Shown here in pieces: positions 13,748-19,158 of a DNA stretch of 19,158 nucleotides. The stretch spans positions 1 to 19,158 of the forward strand of contig CAMLHL010000056.1 in NCBI GenBank assembly GCA_946479855.1, written 5' to 3'. The stretch's first letter is position 1; each line of letters begins with the position of its first letter. The DNA comes from an uncultured Pseudomonadota bacterium. GTDB taxonomy: Bacteria; Pseudomonadota; Gammaproteobacteria; Burkholderiales; Rhodocyclaceae. The position numbers and the translations under genes were made by a program. The notes beneath the pieces are model-generated. The model ran no database searches. It saw nothing but the letters and a program-made list of their open reading frames with translations, and was not told the origin of the DNA.

Positions 13748-13753
13748 ACCGCT

Positions 13754-14902
13754 ATGGCCCAACTTGAACTAAATGGCATCGTTCAGCGCTACGGCAGGCA
13801 CACCGTCGTCGATGGCGTCAATTTTCAGCTTGCCGCCGGCAGCATCGCCTGCCTGCTGGGTCCGTCGGGCTGCGGCAAGACGACGCTGCTGCGCTGCATT
13901 GCCGGTTTCGAGGATATCGCCGATGGCGAGATTCGCCTGCACGGCCAGGTGGTCAGCCGTCCCGGCCAGCGGGTGGCGCCGGAAAAGCGGCGGATCGGCA
14001 TGGTTTTCCAGGATTACGCGCTCTTCCCGCACCTCACCATCGAGGAAAACGTCGCTTTCGGCCTTGGGCGCAAACCGAGCGAGGATGCGCAGCAGCGGGT
14101 TCGCCAATTGCTCGCCACGGTCGGCCTGCACGGTCTGGGCAGCAAGTATCCGCACGAACTCTCTGGCGGCCAGCAACAGCGTGTCGCCCTCGCCCGCGCC
14201 CTGGCGCCGCGCCCCGAACTGATCCTGCTCGACGAGCCTTTCTCCAACCTCGATGTCGGCCTGCGCGAGCGTCTGTCGGCCGAGGTCCGCGAAATTCTCA
14301 AACGCGAGGGGTCGACCGCCATCATGGTCACCCACGACCAGCACGAAGCCTTCGCCATGGCCGACGAGATCGGCATCATGCATGAAGGGCGCATCCAGCA
14401 GTGGGACGTGCCCTATAACCTCTATCACCGGCCGGCCAACCGCTTCGTCGCCGATTTCATCGGCCAGGGCGTGCTGCTCGTCGGCACCGTCGCCGAACAC
14501 AACAGCGTCCGCATGGAACTCGGCACGCTGATCTCCGACACCCCGGTCGCCTGCAATGAAACCAGCGATGCCTGCACCAGCGGCTGCCAGGTCGACGTGC
14601 TGCTGCGCCCGGACGACATCGTCCACGACGACACCAGCCCGGTGCTCGCCGAGGTGCTGCACAAGGCTTTCCGCGGCGCCGATATCCTGTACACCCTGCG
14701 CCTGGCCAGCGGCAGCGAGGTCCTGTCGCTGGTACCGTCGCACCACAACCACGCGCTGGGTGAAAAAATCGGCATCCGGCTCGACGCCGACCACGTCATT
14801 GCCTTCAAGAAACACCAGGAATGCGCCGACCCGGCCTGCGAAATCAGGCTCGAACAGCAAGCCAGGCCGCTCGCCAGACAGGCTGAAGAGCGCTCCCGCT
14901 AA
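13754..14902 (+). CDS. fbpC: Fe(III) ABC transporter ATPase
   Basis: A 382-residue ATPase. Core motifs: Walker [10 protein letters not shown] (36-44), Q-loop in [12 protein letters not shown], signature LSGGQ (136-140), Walker B LILLDEP (156-162), D-loop NLD, and His194 in [11 protein letters not shown]-terminal regulatory region (about 240-365) with [10 protein letters not shown] and [11 protein letters not shown] is typical of FbpC-like CUT1/iron ATPases. It energises FbpB. Odd features are Cys267, Cys274 and Cys278 in that region and Cys357/Cys362 near the end, with His330, His331 and His333, which might form a metal or redox sensor. It is divergent from fbpB and followed after 13 bases by aat, so iron uptake and N-degron genes may share a transcript. 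Confidence 0.93.
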   Translation: MAQLELNGIVQRYGRHTVVDGVNFQLAAGSIACLLGPSGCGKTTLLRCIAGFEDIADGEIRLHGQVVSRPGQRVAPEKRRIGMVFQDYALFPHLTIEENVAFGLGRKPSEDAQQRVRQLLATVGLHGLGSKYPHELSGGQQQRVALARALAPRPELILLDEPFSNLDVGLRERLSAEVREILKREGSTAIMVTHDQHEAFAMADEIGIMHEGRIQQWDVPYNLYHRPANRFVADFIGQGVLLVGTVAEHNSVRMELGTLISDTPVACNETSDACTSGCQVDVLLRPDDIVHDDTSPVLAEVLHKAFRGADILYTLRLASGSEVLSLVPSHHNHALGEKIGIRLDADHVIAFKKHQECADPACEIRLEQQARPLARQAEERSR

Positions 14903-14915
14903 CCCAGCACCGGCG

Positions 14916-15620
14916 ATGATTCCCTTTCTCGGCCCACTCGATCCTTTCCCGCCGCTTGAATCAGCGCGCGAGGAAATGGGCGGCCTGCTCGCCGTCGGCG
15001 GCGATCTGCAGCCCGACCGCCTGCTCGAAGCCTATCGCCGCGGCATCTTCCCGTGGGGCACCGTGGACGGGCAGCCACTGTGGTACAGCCCGGACCCGCG
15101 CATGGTCCTCTTCCCCGCCGAATTCCGCCTGAGCCGTTCACTGCGGAAGACGCTGCGCGGTGGCCAGTTCGAAGTCCGTTTCGACAGCGACTTTGCCGGC
15201 GTCATGACGGCCTGCGCCACGACGCCCCGGGCCGGCCAGGGCGGCACCTGGATCACGCCGGAAATGAAGGCGGCCTACGTTCGCCTGCATGAACTCGGCT
15301 GGGCGCACTCGGTCGAAAGCTACGAGAACGGCGTTCTGGTCGGCGGCCTTTACGGCTTGGCGATTGGTCGCATGTTCTACGGCGAGTCGATGTTTTCCCG
15401 CCGGACCGACGCATCGAAGGTCGCTTTCGCCCATCTGGTGCGCTACCTTGTCACCCATCAATTCGGCATGATCGACTGTCAGATGTATACCGACCACCTC
15501 GCCTCGCTCGGCGGCCGCGAAATACCGCGGGATGTGTTTCTGGCCCATTTGTCGGGGTTGACCGTCGCCGGCAGCCCGCGCAGCATCTGGTCGACCGATC
15601 CGCTCGACCCCGCGAGATAG
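14916..15620 (+). CDS. aat: Leucyl/phenylalanyl-tRNA--protein transferase
   Basis: A 234-residue enzyme, the same length as E. coli Aat. It starts [17 protein letters not shown] and carries the family signatures [69 protein letters not shown], and [13 protein letters not shown]. In the cytoplasm it transfers Leu or Phe from tRNA to proteins with N-terminal Arg or Lys, making them targets for ClpS/ClpAP. The ATG at 14916 gives the normal family length; the open frame extends back to 14556 inside fbpC in another frame and is not coding. It has only a weak ribosome binding site. bpt follows after two bases. The pairing of these two transferases is common in proteobacteria. Confidence 0.95.
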   Translation: MIPFLGPLDPFPPLESAREEMGGLLAVGGDLQPDRLLEAYRRGIFPWGTVDGQPLWYSPDPRMVLFPAEFRLSRSLRKTLRGGQFEVRFDSDFAGVMTACATTPRAGQGGTWITPEMKAAYVRLHELGWAHSVESYENGVLVGGLYGLAIGRMFYGESMFSRRTDASKVAFAHLVRYLVTHQFGMIDCQMYTDHLASLGGREIPRDVFLAHLSGLTVAGSPRSIWSTDPLDPAR

Positions 15621-15622
15621 TC

Positions 15623-16366
15623 ATGGCCCAGCCCGATGATGCCGCGCTGCCTTTCTCGCTGCTCCAGTTCTACGCCACCTCGCCCTATCCGTGCAGCTAC
15701 CTGCCCGACCGCGAGGCCCGCTCGCAGGTCGCCACGCCGGCCCACCTGATCGACAGCGAAATCTACAGCGCGCTGGTGCGCGCCGGGTTCCGGCGCAGCG
15801 GCATCTTCACCTATCGCCCGCGCTGCGACCACTGCCGCGCCTGCGTGCCGGTACGCCTGCCGGTCGCCGATCTGCACCCGAACCGCAGCCAGCGCCGCGC
15901 CATGAAGCGCCACGCCCACCTGCGCGCCCGCGAACTGCCGCTGGCCTACCTCGACGAGCATTACGCGCTCTACAACCGCTACCAGCAGGCCCGTCACCCC
16001 GGCGGTGGCATGGACGAGGACAGCCACGAGCAATATGCCCAGTTCCTGCTGCAGAGCCGTGTCGACACCCGGCTGATCGAGTTTTCCGAGAACGGCATCG
16101 TGCGCATGGTCAGCCTGATCGACATCCTCGACGACGGCCTCTCCTCGGTTTACACCTTCTACGATCCGGATGTGCCGGACGCCAGCTTCGGCACCTACAA
16201 CATCCTCTGGCAGGCCGCCCAATGCCATGCCCTCGGCCTGCCTTACCTCTATCTCGGCTACTGGATCGCCAACAGCCGCAAGATGGCCTACAAATCCGCC
16301 TTCCGCCCGATCGAAGGCTTGATCGACGAGCACTGGGTCCTGCTCCCCGAGGCTGATTTGCCGTGA
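15623..16366 (+). CDS. bpt: Aspartate/glutamate leucyltransferase (ATE1-like)
   Basis: A 247-residue ATE-family transferase. The N-terminal ATE domain has [16 protein letters not shown] and the Cys set Cys24, Cys68, Cys71 and Cys74 ([17 protein letters not shown]), which suits the metal or cluster site of ATE enzymes. The C-terminal acyltransferase-like domain has [36 protein letters not shown] and [19 protein letters not shown]. Bpt attaches Leu to N-terminal Asp or Glu, so that acidic N-degrons join the Leu pathway; with Aat it covers both secondary destabilising classes. It begins two bases after the aat stop and overlaps the next gene by four bases (GTGA), so all three are coupled. Confidence 0.95.
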   Translation: MAQPDDAALPFSLLQFYATSPYPCSYLPDREARSQVATPAHLIDSEIYSALVRAGFRRSGIFTYRPRCDHCRACVPVRLPVADLHPNRSQRRAMKRHAHLRARELPLAYLDEHYALYNRYQQARHPGGGMDEDSHEQYAQFLLQSRVDTRLIEFSENGIVRMVSLIDILDDGLSSVYTFYDPDVPDASFGTYNILWQAAQCHALGLPYLYLGYWIANSRKMAYKSAFRPIEGLIDEHWVLLPEADLP

Positions 16367-17037
16367 AAGTCCGCCTCCTGCTGCCACTGCTTATCCCGCT
16401 CGCCGCCTTGGCTGGTGAACAACGTATCCCCTACGCCTGCGATAACGGTAGCCGCATCGATATTTCGTTTTTCGCCGATGCCGACGGTCGACCGCATGCC
16501 AGGCTGTATATCGACGACGAAGCCATCGCCCTGCCGCAGGTCCCCACCGCCTCCGGCGTCCTCTACCGCAGCGGCGACATCCGCCTGCACACCAGGGACC
16601 ACCAAGCCATTCTCGAAGATGGCAAGGGCGACCTGCGCCGCTGCACCAGCGACACGACCCCGCCGCCCCGTCCCTCGGCGGCCGCAGCCAACAGTTTCAT
16701 CGACCTCAGCGGCCACGTCACCACGCGGACCAGGACCGCGCTCCCTCCCGACGCCATCCTGACCATCCGCATCCAGGACGCCTCGCGCGCCGGCTCGCCG
16801 GCCCGCACGCTGGTCGAACAGCGCTACGAATTGAACGGTGCCCAGCTACCGATCCCCTTCACCGCCACGGTCGACCGCGACCTGCTCGGCAATAGGAGCC
16901 GCCTGTCTGTTGCCGCCCGCATCGAGGCCGGCGGCAGGCTACGCCTGGCCGGCAACAAGAGCTATCCGGCGCGGCAGGGCGGCCAGGTGGCAGCGGTCGA
17001 GGTGGTACTCAAAGCGCCCGGTCAGCGCCCTCGCTAA
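16363..17037 (+). CDS. Secreted protein with MliC-like and YbaY-like domains
   Basis: A 224-residue exported protein starting with GTG inside the bpt stop (GTGA). Residues 1-17 form a signal peptide ([17 protein letters not shown]). Residues about 20-95 resemble MliC, the membrane-bound inhibitor of C-type lysozyme: [42 protein letters not shown], with Cys26 and Cys94 placed for the domain disulfide. A Pro/Ala linker (about 99-110) leads to a YbaY/YscW-type beta domain (about 112-216): [32 protein letters not shown], and [10 protein letters not shown]. No lipobox Cys is present, so it should be soluble in the periplasm. A role in lysozyme resistance or envelope maintenance is inference. Domain calls are by eye and moderately sure. 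Confidence 0.8.
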   Translation: MKVRLLLPLLIPLAALAGEQRIPYACDNGSRIDISFFADADGRPHARLYIDDEAIALPQVPTASGVLYRSGDIRLHTRDHQAILEDGKGDLRRCTSDTTPPPRPSAAAANSFIDLSGHVTTRTRTALPPDAILTIRIQDASRAGSPARTLVEQRYELNGAQLPIPFTATVDRDLLGNRSRLSVAARIEAGGRLRLAGNKSYPARQGGQVAAVEVVLKAPGQRPR

Positions 17038-17077
17038 CCCGGCCTGTCGGGCACCAATCCGTTTTTTTGCCTTTTTT
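17038..17077 (+). terminator. Possible weak terminator after the MliC/YbaY gene
   Basis: Short stems (CCCG/CGGG at 17038-17051, or CGGG pairing with TCCG at 17048-17061) are followed by T7 (17062-17068) and T6 (17072-17077). Stems of four base pairs are weak, so this is tentative. Confidence 0.3.
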
Positions 17078-17100
17078 GCGGTCGACCGCCGCACCGGCGG
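17078..17100. repeat. GC-rich palindromes between convergent genes
   Basis: GCGGTCGACCGC (17078-17089) is a perfect 12-bp palindrome, and CCGCCG-CAC-CGGCGG (17086-17100) a hairpin directly after the acylphosphatase stop. There is no T run in the minus direction, so it is not a standard terminator, but it may protect mRNA 3' ends. Confidence 0.5.
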
Positions 17101-17101
17101 C

Positions 17102-17377
17102 TCAGGCGTTCGGCGCCTGCTCGAAACGGTGAAAGCTGCCGTCGCCGAGGGAGACATGGACGCATTGCACGATGGCATGGCGGGGGCCACGTTGGGCCCA
17201 GGCGATCAGTTGCAAAACCTTTTCTTCCTCGCCGACCGCCATCGCCTCGACGCTGCCGTCAGCGCGATTGCGCACCCAGCCGACGACGCCGAGCTTTTGC
17301 GCCTGTTCGACCATAGACCAGCGATAGCCGACCCCCTGGACCCGACCTTCGATGACGAGATGACGCGCAATTTTCAC
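17102..17377 (-). CDS. acyP: Acylphosphatase
   Basis: A 91-residue protein of normal acylphosphatase length. The active-site loop [12 protein letters not shown] (11-22) contains catalytic Arg19, and [12 protein letters not shown] contains catalytic Asn37. [16 protein letters not shown] is the usual start. It hydrolyses acylphosphates such as carbamoyl phosphate or 1,3-bisphosphoglycerate; the cellular role in bacteria is poorly known. The GTG at 17377 was chosen because GGAG lies eight bases upstream and the protein then begins where the family does. An ATG at 17422 would add 15 unrelated residues. A good promoter lies at 17487-17459 on the same strand, giving a leader of about 75 bases. It stands as a single gene convergent with the MliC/YbaY gene. 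Confidence 0.92.
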   Translation of the reverse strand: MKIARHLVIEGRVQGVGYRWSMVEQAQKLGVVGWVRNRADGSVEAMAVGEEEKVLQLIAWAQRGPRHAIVQCVHVSLGDGSFHRFEQAPNA

Positions 17378-17458
17378 CCTGCTTGCTCCAGAAATCCGGC
17401 CGGGATGGCCAAAAGATCGCAATCACGCCGGAATTCTCAAAAATTAGCCAATGGAATC

Positions 17459-17487
17459 ATTATATTAGCAATAAACGAAACTGCCAA
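17459..17487 (-). promoter_or_regulatory. Sigma70 promoter for the acylphosphatase gene
   Basis: On the minus strand TTGGCA (17487-17482) and a perfect TATAAT (17464-17459) are separated by exactly 17 bp. This lies in an AT-rich stretch (about 17440-17520) between the divergent acylphosphatase and ankyrin genes. No equally good plus-strand promoter was found. Confidence 0.72.
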
Positions 17488-17553
17488 AAATCAAGGATTG
17501 TCGAATAAACTACATGAACAATGGCATTTGCCCCGACGACTGAGGTTCAATTG

Positions 17554-18027
17554 ATGAAACGTTTATTTATTTTTCTGCTGGTCAGCCTGCTCGCCACCCC
17601 GCTCTTTGCCGAAGTCGTCAGCTACGACCAACCGATCCACGATGCCGCCCGAAGCGGCAGCGGCGACGACGTCCGCCGGCTGATCAAGGCCGATCCGAAG
17701 CAGCGTGACCTGCGCACGAGCCTCGGCTCAACGCCGCTCCATCTGGCGGCAATGAATCCCGACACCGGCGCCCTCAAGGCCCTGATCGCCGCCGGCGCCG
17801 ATGTCATGGCGCGCGACAACGACGGCGCGACCCCCTTGCACATGGCGGCCTACGCCAGCCGCCCAGTGCACACCCAATTGCTGCTCGAAGCCGGCGCCGA
17901 TCCGCAGGCCAAGACCGACAACGGACGCGATGCCGGCTCCATGGCACGCAAGGTCAAGTCCGACGAAACAGCCGGCGTCATCTCGCTATGGATCCTCAAG
18001 GGTTGCAAGGCCGGCAAGCCATGCTGA
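17554..18027 (+). CDS. Secreted ankyrin-repeat protein
   Basis: A 157-residue protein with a Sec signal (MKRLFIFLLVSLLATPLFA, 1-19), so it should act in the periplasm. The mature part holds about three ankyrin units: QPIHDAARSGSGDDVRRLI (26-44, first), STPLHLAAMNPDTGALKALI with AAGADVMARDND (59-90), and ATPLHMAAYASRPVHTQLLL with EAGADPQAKTDN (92-123). The C-terminal KGCKAGKPC places Cys151 and Cys157 near the end, perhaps as a disulfide. The function is unknown; periplasmic ankyrin proteins usually act as binding partners. ATG 17554 has GAGG upstream and gives the signal peptide at the very start; an ATG at 17521 would place 11 non-signal residues before it. It overlaps the next gene by seven bases. 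Confidence 0.9.
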   Translation: MKRLFIFLLVSLLATPLFAEVVSYDQPIHDAARSGSGDDVRRLIKADPKQRDLRTSLGSTPLHLAAMNPDTGALKALIAAGADVMARDNDGATPLHMAAYASRPVHTQLLLEAGADPQAKTDNGRDAGSMARKVKSDETAGVISLWILKGCKAGKPC

Positions 18028-18524
18028 AAAAAACCCTGCTACTCGGTCTCGCCCTGCTCGCCCTCAACGCCCGGGCCGAGGCACCAAAAACCTGGCCGGT
18101 CATCGAGGTTTTCATGCCCACGGTCTGCCTGGCCTGTATCGACTGGGCCGATCACCTGCGCCAGAACGGCTTCACGGTGAACGTCACGCAGACCGACGAC
18201 ATGGAAGCCGTCAAGCGTCGCCTCAAGGTACCGAAGGATCTCGAAGCGGTGCCCAGCGCCCGGGTTGCCGGCTACTTCATCGAAGGTCACGTCCATGCCG
18301 ACCAGATCAAGGAACTGCTGACCGAGAAACCCAAGGCCCTCGGTCTCGCCGTGCCCGGGCTGCCGCTCGGCGCACCGGGCCGCGAATTCTCCAGCCCGAC
18401 CTGCGAAACCGCCTGCACCATGCTCGACAAGGACAGCGAGGCCGCCCCGCGGGTCCGCCGCGAGTTCTACGAAACCCTGCTCGTCGGCAAGAACGGCAAG
18501 ACCTCCGTCTACGCCCGCCACTAG
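18021..18524 (+). CDS. Exported DUF411-like protein with a CxxC motif
   Basis: A 167-residue protein with a signal peptide (1-19, ending NARA). Residues about 26-125 follow DUF411 metal-binding proteins: IDWADHLRQNGFTVNVTQTD, AVKRRLKVPKDLEAVPSARV, AGYFIEGHVHADQIKELL, KALGLAVPGLPLGAPGRE. It is a divergent member: the usual CxCC is VCLAC here (Cys36 and Cys39, thioredoxin-like CxxC), and the conserved SCHT before the GGY-IEGH segment is replaced by AVPSA. His90 and His92 remain. A C-terminal part (about 126-167) adds Cys128 and Cys132, not usual in short DUF411 proteins. It may bind copper or act on thiols in the periplasm; this is inference. It begins inside the end of the ankyrin gene (ATGCTGA), so the two are coupled. 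Confidence 0.82.
   Translation: MLKKTLLLGLALLALNARAEAPKTWPVIEVFMPTVCLACIDWADHLRQNGFTVNVTQTDDMEAVKRRLKVPKDLEAVPSARVAGYFIEGHVHADQIKELLTEKPKALGLAVPGLPLGAPGREFSSPTCETACTMLDKDSEAAPRVRREFYETLLVGKNGKTSVYARH
18521..18524. other. Shared CTAG forming both stop codons of a convergent pair
   Basis: TAG (18522-18524) ends the DUF411-like gene and the same CTAG on the minus strand ends the flavoprotein gene. No terminator is seen between them. Confidence 0.9.
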
Positions 18525-19158
18525 GGGCGCAGGAAATCCCGGTACATGGCCTCGGCCCAGGCGACGTCCTCGCCGGCCGGGTTGGGGTCGCGGGTCTGCT
18601 TGACCTGTTGCAGCAGGAAGCCGTCACCGCGCATGCGGTAGCTGGTTTCGATACGGGTCTGTTCGACCGGCTCGACGCTGCTCATGACATGGCAGATGCT
18701 TTCCGGCAACAGCGGCGGCTCGGCTGTGCCGCTTAGTTGCGCGGCGATCTGCCGGGCCACGGCGACGCCCATGTGATTGGCCACATGTCCGGTCTTCGGA
18801 AAATAGCCGAAGAGTGGCGAAACCAGCCCGGTCGCATCACCGATAATGAAAATGCGCTCATCGGCCGCGCTACGGAAATCGACGGCCCCCTGGGCTGCCC
18901 AGCCGCTCGGCCGCCCCCCCTCCTCGGCGCGAATCAGCCCAGCTTGCCAGAGCAGATCGGCCGCCTGCTGCGGCGGAGACAACAGCGCCTCGTCGAAACG
19001 AATGTCATCGACATCGGTACTCACCGTCCGGTGGGCCGGATCGATCTGGCGCACCTGGGCATGGTCGAGGTAAGTGATCTGCGCCCTGAAACGGTCGAGC
19101 AGAATCGAGCGGAAGGCCGGCATCATCGGATTGGGATCGATGATGATCAGCTTGCCGG
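18521..19158 (-). CDS. FAD-dependent oxidoreductase of the sulfide dehydrogenase (FCSD/SQR-like) type, C-terminal part
   Basis: The frame is open to the right edge, so the start is outside the window; 211 residues are visible. It begins with GKLIIIDPNPMM, the strand leading into the second nucleotide-binding domain of FAD/NAD(P)-linked disulfide oxidoreductases. The FAD-binding motif is ERIFIIGDATG, followed by GYFPKTGHVANHMGVAVARQ, like the PKSG-ANSQ helix of flavocytochrome c sulfide dehydrogenase (FccB/SoxF) and sulfide:quinone reductases. LSPPQQAADLLWQAGL fits the segment before it. The C-terminal section with SICHVMSSVEP corresponds to the capping region of FCSD flavoproteins. Which substrate it uses cannot be told without the N-terminal half. 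It is convergent with the ankyrin/DUF411 pair. Confidence 0.75.
   Translation of the reverse strand, partial: GKLIIIDPNPMMPAFRSILLDRFRAQITYLDHAQVRQIDPAHRTVSTDVDDIRFDEALLSPPQQAADLLWQAGLIRAEEGGRPSGWAAQGAVDFRSAADERIFIIGDATGLVSPLFGYFPKTGHVANHMGVAVARQIAAQLSGTAEPPLLPESICHVMSSVEPVEQTRIETSYRMRGDGFLLQQVKQTRDPNPAGEDVAWAEAMYRDFLRP

Noticed and set aside
13769..14860. A 363-residue open frame on the minus strand opposite fbpC
   Set aside because: It mirrors the complete ABC ATPase on the plus strand and has no motifs of its own.
14556..14915. An N-terminal extension of aat
   Set aside because: It is out of frame inside fbpC; the start at 14916 gives exactly the usual 234 residues.
15479..16387. A 302-residue open frame on the minus strand opposite bpt
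   Set aside because: Shadow of aat and bpt coding sequence; no family signatures.
1..19158. CRISPR arrays, tRNA or rRNA genes, insertion sequences and prophage genes
   Set aside because: No regularly spaced repeats, cloverleaf sequences, transposase or phage-like coding regions were seen on either strand.

Overview
The window looks like chromosomal DNA of a GC-rich betaproteobacterium. The gene set and order (adjacent aat and bpt, a STAS-fused MlaE, PrpE, an AcuI-like reductase, a one-piece FbpB permease) suggest a Rhodocyclales member of the Dechloromonas/Azonexus kind. That placement is inference from gene content, not from a database match. No tRNA, rRNA, CRISPR array, insertion sequence or prophage gene was seen, and coding density is high.

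Layout. 1-825: the first codons of etfB (minus) diverge from a TetR-family regulator (plus) across an intergenic region carrying two near-identical operator-like repeats 22 bp apart. 822-5722 (minus): ppx/gppA, mlaE with an N-terminal STAS domain, mlaF, mlaD and a PqiC-like lipoprotein form a tightly coupled operon, a trans-envelope lipid (MCE) transporter headed by an exopolyphosphatase gene. 5799-9952 (minus): an AcuI-like acryloyl-CoA reductase, a response regulator with a degenerate GGDEF domain but an intact I-site, and propionyl-CoA synthetase prpE, closed by a strong terminator. 10073-10611 (plus): a secreted NlpC/P60 peptidase with its own terminator. 10624-14902: ferric iron ABC transporter genes, with fbpA behind a Fur-box-like site, a small ankyrin gene, fbpB on the opposite strand, and fbpC divergent from it. 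14916-17037 (plus): aat and bpt, both Leu N-degron tagging enzymes, then a secreted protein joining a MliC-like to a YbaY-like domain. 17102-17377 (minus): acylphosphatase with a good sigma70 promoter. 17554-18524 (plus): a secreted ankyrin protein overlapping a DUF411-like protein. 18521-19158 (minus): the C-terminal part of an FAD-dependent oxidoreductase resembling flavocytochrome c sulfide dehydrogenase.

How the genes work together. The MCE set would move phospholipid between the membranes. PrpE and the AcuI-like enzyme could convert acrylate or propionate to propionyl-CoA. FbpA, FbpB and FbpC together make a complete Fe(III) importer although split over two strands. Aat and Bpt place Leu/Phe on N-termini for ClpS/ClpAP degradation.

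Most notable: the response regulator that has lost its catalytic GGDEF but kept RxxD; the tandem TetR operators, one of which covers the start codon; three of the four convergent gene pairs sharing a single CTAG as both stop codons; the MliC-YbaY fusion; and the secreted ankyrin/DUF411-variant pair facing a sulfide-dehydrogenase-like flavoprotein. I found no clear candidate for a wholly new defence or mobile system.
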